Source: Companilactobacillus jidongensis (GTDB lineage: Bacteria > Bacillota > Bacilli > Lactobacillales > Lactobacillaceae). Taken from it: DNA of 64,000 bases. The number at the start of each line of letters is the position of its first letter. Position 1 is the stretch's first letter. The notes under the pieces are model-generated. The model was not told the origin of the DNA, did not search any database, and saw nothing but the letters and a program-made list of their open reading frames with translations. The position numbers were made by a program, and so were the translations under genes. Shown in pieces: positions 34,404 through 42,556 of the stretch. Location of the stretch: assembly GCF_003946575.1 (NCBI RefSeq), contig NZ_RHOP01000013.1, positions 1 through 64,000 of the forward strand. The letters are read 5' to 3'.

Positions 34404-34476
34404 TTTAATGTTACCCCTCCTTTTTTAATACCTATACAAAAGTTGTAACATACCCAGTACACAGATTGATAGTAAA

Positions 34477-35649
34477 TTACTTATGCTTTATCAAACGTGC
34501 ACGATAAACCTCAGGTATCTGTTCAATCTTTTGTAATAATTCAGCACTATCCTCGGCATTCAAATCATCTACATCAATTACGGTATATGCCGTATCCTTT
34601 TTGGCAGCATTCGACATACTGGCAATATTCATATTCAACTGGGCTAAGATCGTTGTTATTTGCCCAACCATGTTCGGTACATTCTTATGAATAACTGTGA
34701 AACGATACGGTGCTTCAAACGGAACTTTCATTGCTGGTAAGTTAACTGATTGAACAGTATCGCCAGTTTCCAAATAACTCATCACCGTATTAGCAGCCTG
34801 CGTAGCACCATTTGATTCAGCTTCTAACGTCGAGCCACCAATGTGTGGAGTGACGATAACATTTTCTTGGTCGGCAATGATCGGTTCACCGAAGTCAGTC
34901 ACATAATATTTGAGCTTTTTGTCCAAAACGGCTTCCAGTTCAGCTTCATTATCTACAATTCCTAATCTTGAATAATTGAACAAAATAGCGTTTTTCTTCA
35001 TGACAGCAATCACATTTCGATCGATCAATTTTTCAGTCTCATCGTTCTTGGGCACATGAACAGTTACATAGTCAGCATCCTTCACTGCCTGCTTGATCGT
35101 ATTAGACCGGTCAACATGATTGTTGATATTCCAAGCGGCATCAGTTGATAAATATGGATCATAGCCGATAACATTCATGCCGAGTTCTAGCGCCGCTTCA
35201 GCCACTAATGAACCAACATGACCTAAGCCTATAACGGCTAATTTTTTGCCCATCAACTCCGTTCCATTGAACTTAGTCTTGTCTACTTCAGTGCGCTTTG
35301 ACACATCAGCACCAACATGATTATTTGAATAAGCATTAGCCGCAAAAATATTTCTTGAAGCTGAGATCATAAGTGAAATGACCAATTCTTTGACTGCATT
35401 CGCATTACTTCCCGGTGTATTGAAGACCGCAATCCCCGCTTCGGTCGCACGATGAATCGGAACATTATTTGTTCCTGCACCAGCACGAACGATCGTCTTA
35501 AGTGACTTAGGAAACTCGGCATCACGAAGATTAACGGAACGAATCAGATAGGCATCCGGTTTGTCAGTTTGATTGATAACAAAATTATTGTTAAAAGTAT
35601 CAAGTCCACTTTGATCAATAGCATTGAACGTTTTTACTTGATAAGTCAT
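34477..35649 (-). CDS. serA: D-3-phosphoglycerate dehydrogenase with ACT domain
   Basis: 390 residues. The NAD-binding domain has GKKLAVIGLGHVGSLVAEAALELGMNVIGYDP; catalytic Arg in NYSRLGIVDN, Glu in DFGEPI and His in VTPHIGGST; a C-terminal ACT domain spans ~320-390 (RFTVIHKNVPNMVGQITTILAQ), the usual serine-sensing module. First step of serine synthesis. GGGAGGA precedes the ATG, and the gene starts one base after the serC stop, so the two are translationally coupled. Confidence 0.93.
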   Translation of the reverse strand: MTYQVKTFNAIDQSGLDTFNNNFVINQTDKPDAYLIRSVNLRDAEFPKSLKTIVRAGAGTNNVPIHRATEAGIAVFNTPGSNANAVKELVISLMISASRNIFAANAYSNNHVGADVSKRTEVDKTKFNGTELMGKKLAVIGLGHVGSLVAEAALELGMNVIGYDPYLSTDAAWNINNHVDRSNTIKQAVKDADYVTVHVPKNDETEKLIDRNVIAVMKKNAILFNYSRLGIVDNEAELEAVLDKKLKYYVTDFGEPIIADQENVIVTPHIGGSTLEAESNGATQAANTVMSYLETGDTVQSVNLPAMKVPFEAPYRFTVIHKNVPNMVGQITTILAQLNMNIASMSNAAKKDTAYTVIDVDDLNAEDSAELLQKIEQIPEVYRARLIKHK

Positions 35650-35650
35650 A

Positions 35651-36727
35651 TTAATTTTCCTCCCGATGTTTCATTTCGAATTCTTCCAAGAAGTCCGTTA
35701 GCGCCGTGACACCTTCTATGGGCATTGCATTGTACAAACTGGCACGCATACCACCGACCAAACGGTGTCCCTTGAGATTAACCAATCCGCGGTCTGCTGC
35801 TTGAGCGATGAACTCTTGATCAAGTGCCTTGTTGCCAGTGACGAATGGGATATTAGTTAATGAACGGTCAGCTGGTTTGATCAGATTATTGAACATTTTT
35901 GATTGATCCAAAAATTGATAGAGCTGATTTGATTTTTGACGATTGATTTTTTCCATTTCTGTGATTCCACCAATATTTTTGAGCCACTTCAAGGTTAATC
36001 CAGCCGCATAAATTGCGAATACTGGTGGTGTATTGAGCATTGAATTTTTGTTAGCAAGTAACCGATAATCCAACATACTTGGCAATGATTTCTTACCAAT
36101 CAAATCTTCTCTGACAATAACAACTGTCAGTCCTGCAATCCCCAAGTTCTTCTGTGCTCCAGCATAGATAGCACCGAAGTCTGTAACATTATATTGTTGA
36201 GCCAAAAAGTTTGATGACATATCTCCAACCAAAATATGTTTAGTTTCTGGTAATTTGTCAAATGCGGTTCCTTCTATTGTGTTATTAGTGGTTAAATGAA
36301 TATAGTCATAACGATTATCATCATCTTTATATTCAGGCAACTGATGATATTCATTGTCCTTGGATGTCGCTACAATTGTGACTTCAGTTCCAATTTTTTC
36401 AGCCTCTTCACCAGCACGAGTAGACCAATGTCCAGTATCGATCAGGCCAATGTGATTGTATTGGGTTGCCAAATTCATTGGCATCGCAGTGAATTGCAGT
36501 GTTGCTCCACCCTGCAAGAAGAGAATTTTATAGTTATCAGGAATGTGCATTAGTTCTCTCAGATCATTTTCAGCATCGGCGATAACATTGTCGAATAAAG
36601 CTGAGCGATGGGATATTTCCATAACACTCATACCTGAGTTTTTAAATGAAGGAATATCTTCTTTGATTTGAGTTAAGACTGGCTTAGGCAACATGGCTGG
36701 ACCAGCTGAAAAATTGTAAACTGTCAT
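35651..36727 (-). CDS. serC: Phosphoserine aminotransferase
   Basis: 358 residues, PLP fold type I: VYNFSAGPAMLPKPVL at the N-terminus, LFLQGGATLQFTAMPMNL, DMSSNFLAQQYNVTDFGAIYAGAQKNLGIAGLTVVI with the PLP Lys in AQKN, and a C-terminal GGMRASLYNAMPIEGV. It converts 3-phosphohydroxypyruvate and glutamate to phosphoserine. AAGGTGG is 8 nt before MTVYNF, which is preferred over the upstream in-frame codon. The 5' leader carries a serine-rich reading frame and terminator described separately. Confidence 0.95.
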   Translation of the reverse strand: MTVYNFSAGPAMLPKPVLTQIKEDIPSFKNSGMSVMEISHRSALFDNVIADAENDLRELMHIPDNYKILFLQGGATLQFTAMPMNLATQYNHIGLIDTGHWSTRAGEEAEKIGTEVTIVATSKDNEYHQLPEYKDDDNRYDYIHLTTNNTIEGTAFDKLPETKHILVGDMSSNFLAQQYNVTDFGAIYAGAQKNLGIAGLTVVIVREDLIGKKSLPSMLDYRLLANKNSMLNTPPVFAIYAAGLTLKWLKNIGGITEMEKINRQKSNQLYQFLDQSKMFNNLIKPADRSLTNIPFVTGNKALDQEFIAQAADRGLVNLKGHRLVGGMRASLYNAMPIEGVTALTDFLEEFEMKHREEN

Positions 36728-36753
36728 CTTTATTTCCACCTTTGTTTTAGATT

Positions 36754-36791
36754 AAAAAAAATAGGAACCCTCACGAAGATGTGAGAGTTCC
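36754..36791 (-). terminator. Attenuator-type terminator in the serC leader
   Basis: GGAACTCTCAC (36781-36791) pairs with GTGAGGGTTCC (36764-36774; one wobble) and is followed by TATTTTTTTT, 27-37 nt before serC. Upstream segments can pair alternatively: TGTGAGGG (36814-36821) with CTCTCAC, and AACCCTCA (36843-36850) with TGAGGG. Confidence 0.8.
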
Positions 36792-36870
36792 CAAACAAAA
36801 GTCTGAATTAATGCCCTCACAGCTTCAAAAATCTTGAATCCATGAGGGTTAAACGAAAAGTTTAATAGGC

Positions 36871-36933
36871 CTACATGGATAACCGTGTAGACAAGGAGGA
36901 GCTTATTAAGCTAAAATGTAATTGTTTAATCAT
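36871..36933 (-). CDS. Serine-rich leader peptide of serCA (candidate attenuation peptide)
   Basis: A 20-codon frame, peptide MIKQLHFSLISSSLSTRLSM, with GGAGG (36944-36948) 10 nt before the ATG. Six of 20 residues are Ser (AGC, AGC, TCC, TCC, TCT, TCC), three consecutive. It lies about 27 nt after the predicted transcription start and 143 nt before the serC ATG, ahead of competing hairpins that end in a terminator. This is what ribosome-mediated attenuation of a serine operon would need. There is no T-box sequence. Self-pairing of GGAGG with CCTCC within the frame may also tune its translation. Confidence 0.7.
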   Translation of the reverse strand: MIKQLHFSLISSSLSTRLSM

Positions 36934-36963
36934 AATTAAAATGCCTCCAATAAACTTAAAGAC

Positions 36964-36992
36964 ACTTTAACAATTTAACTGGGGAAAGTCAA
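36964..36992 (-). promoter_or_regulatory. Promoter of the serC leader
   Basis: TTGACT and TAAAGT with a 17-bp spacer on the minus strand. The -35 lies just beside the ribosome site of the divergent phosphatase gene. Confidence 0.75.
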
Positions 36993-37008
36993 TTAGAAGG
37001 AGAAAAAA

Positions 37009-37632
37009 ATGACAGAATTTTATTTCATCAGACACGGACAAACAGAAGCAAACGCTGAGGGTATCAAACAAGGTACTATAAACACAGAAATAAGTAATCT
37101 AAATGAAACAGGCAAAAGTCAGATTAAAAAATTACATGAGGTTTTTAATCTTAGCTTCGCTGACGAATTGATCCACAGCCCTCTTAATAGAACCATTGAG
37201 TCTGCTCAAATATTAAATGAAGGCTATAATTTGCCGATGTCCACTGACGAACGTCTACTCGAAATTTCATATGGCGAGTGGGATGGACAAAGAAATTCTG
37301 AATTACGTGAGAAATATCCACGTTACTTCGACAAATACCTTCAGGACGTTCTGCCGGATTATATTGAAGTCGCTACTAAAGGAGAGACATTCCCTCAAGT
37401 AGTTGCACGTGTTAAGTCCTTTTTATTAGAAAAAACGCTCAATACACCTGATAAAAAATACATCGTCGTCACACATGGATTTACAACTAAAGCCGCCGCT
37501 CTTGGCGTAATTGAACCGCAAAATCCGATGACCCTTCCCGAGCCGAACAACGCTAGTGTTACAAAGATCGTAACATTGGCGAGAACACAGGAAATGTATT
37601 TGGAATACTATAATCGAGAGTTTAAGTTCTAG
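37009..37632 (+). CDS. Histidine phosphatase family protein, probable phosphoserine phosphatase
   Basis: 207 residues of the phosphoglycerate-mutase-like (branch 1) superfamily: catalytic His9 in FIRHGQTEAN, Arg61 in SPLNRTIESAQ, Glu85 in LLEISYGEWDGQ and His156 in VVTHGFTTKA. Cofactor-independent phosphoserine phosphatases of this fold are known. The gene diverges from serC-serA and no HAD-type SerB is in the window, so conversion of phosphoserine to serine is a reasonable inference. Other sugar-phosphate or cobalamin-pathway phosphatases share the fold. AGAAGGAG precedes the ATG. Confidence 0.8.
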   Translation: MTEFYFIRHGQTEANAEGIKQGTINTEISNLNETGKSQIKKLHEVFNLSFADELIHSPLNRTIESAQILNEGYNLPMSTDERLLEISYGEWDGQRNSELREKYPRYFDKYLQDVLPDYIEVATKGETFPQVVARVKSFLLEKTLNTPDKKYIVVTHGFTTKAAALGVIEPQNPMTLPEPNNASVTKIVTLARTQEMYLEYYNREFKF

Positions 37633-37640
37633 AAAGTGGA
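37631..37640 (+). repeat. AGAAAGTGGA motif at a stop codon (copy 3)
   Basis: One-mismatch copy of the 10-mer overlapping the stop codon; here it forms a 9-bp stem GAAAGTGGA/TCCACTTTC (37632-37664) without T-run. Confidence 0.5.
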
Positions 37641-37685
37641 AGAAGCTGGCTTTCTCCACTTTCTACTCAAAATCAGGAGCAAATC

Positions 37686-38492
37686 ATGCAAAATAAAAGA
37701 AACTTAATATCAAACAGAATTGTGATCAAGGTTGGGACCAGTACTTTGATCCATCAAAATAGTAAGGTACGCTTGGCAGTAATCGATAAACTAGCTCACG
37801 TTATGAGTACCCTAAAAAAAGACGGTAAAGATGTCATCTTAGTTTCATCCGGTGCTATTGGTGTCGGAATGGGCGTTCTCCACTTAGACAGCCGTCCAGT
37901 AAAAATCTCTCAACAACAAGCTGTTGCTGCTATTGGACAAGCAGAATTGATTCAAATATACAATGAAGCACTCCACAAATACGACATGTGTGCAGCACAA
38001 ATGTTGATTACTAAGGACGTAATCGACTATCCTGAAAGTCATACTAACGTTATGAACAATTTTCAAGCCTTGCTCGGAATGCCTAATGCTATTCCAATCG
38101 TTAATGAAAACGACGCTATCACTGTTTCTGAATTGGATCACCTAACTAAATTCGGTGATAACGACCAATTATCGGCCATCGTAACTAACTTAGTTGATGC
38201 TGACCTATTGATCATGCTATCTGATATTGACGGCTTCTATACAGCTAATCCACTAAAAGTTCCTGATGCTAAATTGATCGATCGAGTTAAAATCATCGAT
38301 TCAGGTATCATTGCGGCCGCTGGCGGTCATGGTACGAAGTTTGGTACTGGTGGTATGACGACCAAATTAAAAGCTGCCGAAAGGATTTTGAAGCACAATC
38401 AGCAGATGGTACTCGCAAATGGTAAAGATCCCGATATTATTTTTAATATTCTATCTGGTGATACGGTTGGGACATTGTTCACAAAAATTTAG
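37686..38492 (+). CDS. proB: Glutamate 5-kinase
   Basis: 268 residues, amino-acid-kinase fold: RIVIKVGTSTLIHQ, VILVSSGAIGVGMG, IPIVNENDAIT, FGDNDQLSAIVTNLV, and GTGGMTTKLKAAERI. It phosphorylates glutamate for proline synthesis. The C-terminal PUA domain of E. coli ProB is absent, as in many Firmicutes. AGGAGCAAATC precedes the ATG; proA follows after 11 bp. Confidence 0.95.
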   Translation: MQNKRNLISNRIVIKVGTSTLIHQNSKVRLAVIDKLAHVMSTLKKDGKDVILVSSGAIGVGMGVLHLDSRPVKISQQQAVAAIGQAELIQIYNEALHKYDMCAAQMLITKDVIDYPESHTNVMNNFQALLGMPNAIPIVNENDAITVSELDHLTKFGDNDQLSAIVTNLVDADLLIMLSDIDGFYTANPLKVPDAKLIDRVKIIDSGIIAAAGGHGTKFGTGGMTTKLKAAERILKHNQQMVLANGKDPDIIFNILSGDTVGTLFTKI

Positions 38493-38503
38493 GAGGTATG
38501 ATC

Positions 38504-39751
38504 ATGATCGATTTGATTGAAATGGGTAAAAAAGCTCAAAGTGCCTCATTTGATTTGGGACAACTTGGAACCAACGAAAAAAATAATGCACTGTTAAAAA
38601 TGGCGGATTCTTTAATCGCTAACACAAAAAATATTATTATTGAAAATAAAAAGGATATTGAAAACGCCAAGAAAAATGATATTGCTAAGGCTATGATTGA
38701 TCGTCTGATGCTTGATGAAGACCGGATCACGGGTATGGCTGACGGATTAAAACAAGTCGTTGCCTTGCCTGACCCTATTGGTCGAATCGATCGTGGTTGG
38801 ACAACAACTGCTGGATTAGATATCGTTCAAGAACGTGTTCCCCTTGGCGTTATCGGCATGATTTACGAGGCTCGTCCTAATGTTACTGTTGATGCAGCCG
38901 GACTATGTTTCAAAGCTGGTAATGCAGTTATCTTACGTGGTGGTAAAGAAGCTATCAATTCAAATATTATTTTGGCTAACACTTTGCGTAGTGCTTTGAA
39001 AGAAATTGGTATAACTGAAGATGCCGTCCAACTAGTTTCTGACACTAGCCATGAAATTGCCAATGAAATGATGCAATTAACTGACTACATCGATGTTTTG
39101 ATTCCTCGAGGATCTGGTAAGTTCATTAAAATGGTCGTAAATAAGGCCAAGGTTCCCATCATTGAAACCGGCGCTGGTAACTGCCATATTTATGTAGATA
39201 AAGACGCTGACTTGGACAAAGCCTTGCCAATTATTATTAATGCCAAAGTTCAACGTCCTTCTGTCTGTAATGCCGCTGAAAAAGTTATCTTGCATAAAGA
39301 TATTGCTGAAAAATTTCTACCAAAATTGTATCAAGCTTTGAAAAATAATAATGTTCAAGTTCGTGGTGATGAACGTGCCGTAAAGATTATTTCTGACATT
39401 ATTCCCGCTACTGAGGACGATTGGTATACTGAATATAATGATTACATTATCGCTATAAAGATCGTCGATGATATCGATACAGCTATCAAACACATCAACA
39501 AATACAACACTAAGCATAGCGAATCGATCATTACTGAGAACTATGCTGCTAGTCGTCAATTCATGAAACAAATCGATGCCGCAGTGGTATACGCCAACGC
39601 ATCCACCCGTTTCACTGATGGTAACGAATTCGGCTTCGGTGCTGAGATTGGCATCAGTACTCAAAAACTCCACGCCAGAGGCCCCATGGGTGCCAATGAA
39701 TTAACCACAACTAAGTATTTAGTTCAAGGTGATGGACAGATTAGAGAGTGA
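38504..39751 (+). CDS. proA: Gamma-glutamyl phosphate reductase
   Basis: 415 residues of the aldehyde-dehydrogenase fold: ERVPLGVIGMIYEARPNVTVDAAGLCFKAGNAVILRGGKEA, IETGAGNCHIYVD, and the catalytic Cys in VQRPSVCNAAEKVI. It reduces glutamyl-5-phosphate to the semialdehyde. GGAGG is 7 nt before the chosen ATG; an ATG two codons earlier is too close to it. Operon with proB. A proC gene is not in the window. Confidence 0.95.
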   Translation: MIDLIEMGKKAQSASFDLGQLGTNEKNNALLKMADSLIANTKNIIIENKKDIENAKKNDIAKAMIDRLMLDEDRITGMADGLKQVVALPDPIGRIDRGWTTTAGLDIVQERVPLGVIGMIYEARPNVTVDAAGLCFKAGNAVILRGGKEAINSNIILANTLRSALKEIGITEDAVQLVSDTSHEIANEMMQLTDYIDVLIPRGSGKFIKMVVNKAKVPIIETGAGNCHIYVDKDADLDKALPIIINAKVQRPSVCNAAEKVILHKDIAEKFLPKLYQALKNNNVQVRGDERAVKIISDIIPATEDDWYTEYNDYIIAIKIVDDIDTAIKHINKYNTKHSESIITENYAASRQFMKQIDAAVVYANASTRFTDGNEFGFGAEIGISTQKLHARGPMGANELTTTKYLVQGDGQIRE

Positions 39752-39765
39752 AATATATTCATAAT

Positions 39766-39812
39766 AAAAAAGTTCTACGACAAAAACGAAATTTGTCATA
39801 GAACTCTTTTTT
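39766..39812. terminator. Bidirectional terminator between proA and VanZ-like gene
   Basis: AGTTCTACGACAAA pairs with TTTGTCATAGAACT; A/T runs flank both sides. Confidence 0.85.
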
Positions 39813-40317
39813 AGATTCGATTATCCAATAATTGTCTTTCGTAAGTATATTGATAGACCAATAATAATATTGCTCCAACAAAAATCCCAATTCCATTAGC
39901 GACCACGTCGCTGATATCGCTGGTACGATTGATCAAGAATGCATGTGATAAATAATACTGTGTCGTTTCAATGACAGCACCAGTCATAAGTCCAACTGGA
40001 ATCATCGATGATAACGATACTTGAGAAAAGCCTTTTTTGATCAAGAATCCTAAGGGTATCGTCAAAACAATGTTTTCAATAAATCCTAAATCATAATAAA
40101 TATGATATAGATTCACGCTGCCAACGCCAGCAGGCATAATATAAACTCCTGTGCCATCAAATGACATCGGCGTAAATAAGATCATTCCTAAAAAAGTTAT
40201 ATACATCAAGCTGACTAATGAGATTCTTCTTCGATTAAATTCTTTGATATTGTTGAGAATGTAGATCCCACTTAAAAACGACAGAATCAAAATTACGAAT
40301 AATGGCATCCAACGCAT
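39811..40317 (-). CDS. VanZ-like membrane protein
   Basis: 168 residues with about five membrane helices and VanZ-like motifs: LFTPMSFDGTG, NIVLTIPLGFLIKKGF, GAVIETTQYYL, SDISDVVANGIGIFVGA. VanZ gives low teicoplanin resistance in enterococci; housekeeping paralogues are common in lactobacilli and have unknown roles. AAAGGAG is 8 nt before the ATG; an in-frame GTG overlapping that site was not used. Confidence 0.85.
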   Translation of the reverse strand: MRWMPLFVILILSFLSGIYILNNIKEFNRRRISLVSLMYITFLGMILFTPMSFDGTGVYIMPAGVGSVNLYHIYYDLGFIENIVLTIPLGFLIKKGFSQVSLSSMIPVGLMTGAVIETTQYYLSHAFLINRTSDISDVVANGIGIFVGAILLLVYQYTYERQLLDNRI

Positions 40318-40522
40318 TAAAATCACTCCTTTTAAGTTTTGTTTTTATATTTTTGTATTTTATTAGTTTAATTGCTTTCGATTGCCGGTGACTCCAGCTA
40401 AAAATCTTAAAACCGTATGTGTCACGTCTATACTTTATTGATTTGATGGCTCTATCTTACCGTTTGATTATTTAATTCAACTTAAAAGAATACGAATTTT
40501 TTATGATAGTTGTGAAGAAAAA
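40318..40522. other. Intergenic stretch without recognised feature
   Basis: AT-rich; beyond the terminator of the dehydrogenase gene at its far end I see no gene or strong structure. Confidence 0.5.
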
Positions 40523-40554
40523 AAGAGTATCATCAATTTTTTGACGATACTCTT
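40517..40554 (-). terminator. Terminator of the hydroxyacid dehydrogenase gene
   Basis: AAGAGTATCGTCAA/TTGATGATACTCTT with T-run TTTTTTTC on the minus strand. Confidence 0.85.
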
Positions 40555-40613
40555 GGTTTATAATTTTAATTTGTGTTTCTGAAACGAGTGCACCAATCTT
40601 TGGACACACTCTG

Positions 40614-41558
40614 CTAATAGCCTTCATCAAAGTCAACAACATTCTCAACAACTTCGCCATTTTCAACGTATGACTTCAGATTACGTTTGAAAATATCAAA
40701 AGCACGATCAGCATAATGAACACTCATTCCGGCATTATGTGGTGTAATAATAACATTCTTCATATCCCACAGCGGGCTGTCTTCGTTCAATGGCTCTGGC
40801 GTTGTAACATCAAGCGCTGCTCCAGCAATTTTCTTTTCTTGCAAAGCATCGACTAGATCATCCATATTAGTCGTCTTACCACGTCCGATATTGATATAGA
40901 ACGCCTTTTTGGACATTTGTTCAAATAATTCAGCATTGAAAATACTATTTGTATCTTCAGTATCAGGTAGTGCATTGATGACAAAGTTAGCATGTTTAAC
41001 GCCAGCTTTGAAGTCAGACATTGAAATCATTTCATCAATATTAACATCTGCTTGATCAGATCGACGCACACCAACTGTTCTCATTCCCAACGCCTTTGCA
41101 TATTGAGCAATTAGACTACCAACGTGACCAACTCCAACAATCATAACGGTTTTACCATAAACCTCATTATAGGGTTCATCGTGCTTCCATTCTTTCTTTG
41201 CTTGATGTAGGACTGACAAATTCATATTTCTCATTAACATCAACATATAAGCCAATGTTTGTTCCGCAATATTAATTGCATTAGCACCTGAACCATTGGT
41301 CAAAGTAATTCCCTTTTCAGATAATTCACGAAGTGGCAATGACTCCACTCCGGCACGAACTACTTGAATCCAGTTCAAACTCGAACTCTTCAAAATATCA
41401 TCCTTCAAAGAATTGGACCAATTGTACAAGACTTCAACATCTTTTAGATCAGCTGCTGTAACATTCTCTGGTGCGGTTACTGTTAAATCAACACTAGGGA
41501 TTTTCTCGATTCTTTCTCTCTGGTGATCTGTCAAATTTACCAAGCTAAGAACTTTCAT
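40614..41558 (-). CDS. D-2-hydroxyacid dehydrogenase family protein
   Basis: 314 residues. Rossmann motif VMIVGVGHVGSLIAQYAKALGM; catalytic Arg in INIGRGKTTN, Glu in TTPEPLNEDSPLW and His in ITPHNAGMS. NAD(P)-dependent reduction of a 2-keto acid or the reverse. The N-terminal substrate domain is short and divergent from SerA in this window, so a GhrA/GyaR-like or broad hydroxyacid enzyme is more likely than a second serine enzyme. GAGG is 8 nt before MKVLSL; the upstream GTG was not used. Confidence 0.85.
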   Translation of the reverse strand: MKVLSLVNLTDHQRERIEKIPSVDLTVTAPENVTAADLKDVEVLYNWSNSLKDDILKSSSLNWIQVVRAGVESLPLRELSEKGITLTNGSGANAINIAEQTLAYMLMLMRNMNLSVLHQAKKEWKHDEPYNEVYGKTVMIVGVGHVGSLIAQYAKALGMRTVGVRRSDQADVNIDEMISMSDFKAGVKHANFVINALPDTEDTNSIFNAELFEQMSKKAFYINIGRGKTTNMDDLVDALQEKKIAGAALDVTTPEPLNEDSPLWDMKNVIITPHNAGMSVHYADRAFDIFKRNLKSYVENGEVVENVVDFDEGY

Positions 41559-41655
41559 ATCCACTACCTCTTATTTAAAATTTATCTTCAATTATAATCA
41601 TCTATTACAAAACTATCCAGTTTTCTAATTAATATCTTATGAAAAAGAAATTATA

Positions 41656-41744
41656 TGGTACACTTATAAATGTTGTTCGTAAAATTTGATTTATTCAAAC
41701 AAATATGTTAAATAGTTGCTCCATCTTTTTGGAGCACTTTTTTA
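41656..41744 (+). ncRNA. Short terminated RNA upstream of the aquaporin gene
   Basis: An extended -10 (TGGTACACT, 41656-41664) would start an RNA near 41670. It ends at TGCTCC-N8-GGAGCA and TTTTTT (41717-41744), 48 nt before the aquaporin ATG. It may be a leader with attenuation or a separate ~75-nt RNA. No credible ORF inside. Confidence 0.4.
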
Positions 41745-41791
41745 TTGTCTAAATCATATTTATAAAATAAAAATTTTTATTAGGGGTATAA

Positions 41792-42514
41792 ATGATGCAC
41801 TATACGTTATTAACGCGCTGTATTGCGGAATTCATCGGAACCGCAATCATGGTAGCTCTCGGTAATGGTTCAGTTGCCAACGTTGAATTGAAAGGTACTA
41901 AAGGATTCCACGGTGGGTGGATTTTGATTGGTTTCGGTTACGGTATTGGTGTTATGGTTCCAGCCATGATGTTCGGACCTGTTTCAGGTGGACAGATAAA
42001 TCCAGCCATGACACTTGCCTTGGCCGTCAACAACGAATTTCCATGGGCAGAAGTTGGTCCATATATCTTAGCCCAAATGTTAGGTGCAATCTTCGGTCAG
42101 ATTCTTGTCGTAGCAGCTTACAAACCTTACTACAATAAGACAGAAAATGTTGAATCTATCTTAGGTACTTTTTCAACAATTGATGCGGAGAATAGCCGTT
42201 TAAACGGATTTATTAACGAATTTATTGGTACTTTTATTCTAGTTTTTGGTGCCGTATCACTTACTTCAGATCATATCGATCCACGAGCTGATTTCATTGG
42301 TCTTGGATTCTTGGTTATGTGTCTGGTCATTTCCTTCGGTGGTCCCACTGGTCCTGCGCTTAATCCCGCTCGTGACCTTGGCCCACGTTTACTTCATGCC
42401 ATGTTACCATTTCCACACAAGGGATCTTGTCAGTGGAAATATGCCTGGGTTCCAGTCGTTGCTCCAATCTGCGGTGGTATCCTAGCAGTTCAATTGTATT
42501 CATTGATATTCTAA
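41792..42514 (+). CDS. Aquaglyceroporin (GlpF/LarD-like)
   Basis: 240 residues, six helices and two half-helices with the MIP signatures SGGQINPAMT and GPALNPARDLGPR; the Asp after the second NPA box is the mark of glycerol-type rather than water-type channels. Lactobacillar paralogues carry glycerol, water or lactic acid. AGGGG lies 5 nt before the first ATG; the second ATG is possible. No glycerol kinase or lar genes adjoin, so the substrate is open. Confidence 0.9.
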   Translation: MMHYTLLTRCIAEFIGTAIMVALGNGSVANVELKGTKGFHGGWILIGFGYGIGVMVPAMMFGPVSGGQINPAMTLALAVNNEFPWAEVGPYILAQMLGAIFGQILVVAAYKPYYNKTENVESILGTFSTIDAENSRLNGFINEFIGTFILVFGAVSLTSDHIDPRADFIGLGFLVMCLVISFGGPTGPALNPARDLGPRLLHAMLPFPHKGSCQWKYAWVPVVAPICGGILAVQLYSLIF

Positions 42515-42519
42515 CTACC

Positions 42520-42556
42520 AAAAATACCTCTCGAAAAATTTCGAGAGGTATTTTTT
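42520..42556. terminator. Bidirectional terminator
   Basis: AAATACCTCTCGAAA/TTTCGAGAGGTATTT with A/T runs on both sides, shared by aquaporin and ABC permease genes. Confidence 0.9.

Noticed and set aside
36740-36960. T-box riboswitch upstream of serC
   Set aside because: A terminator precedes the gene, but the conserved T-box bulge sequence (AGGGTGGNACCGCG-like) and a specifier stem are missing; the Ser-rich frame explains the region better.
40472-40666. 64-codon minus-strand frame overlapping the hydroxyacid dehydrogenase end
   Set aside because: Different frame of the gene's last codons running through its terminator; no ribosome site.
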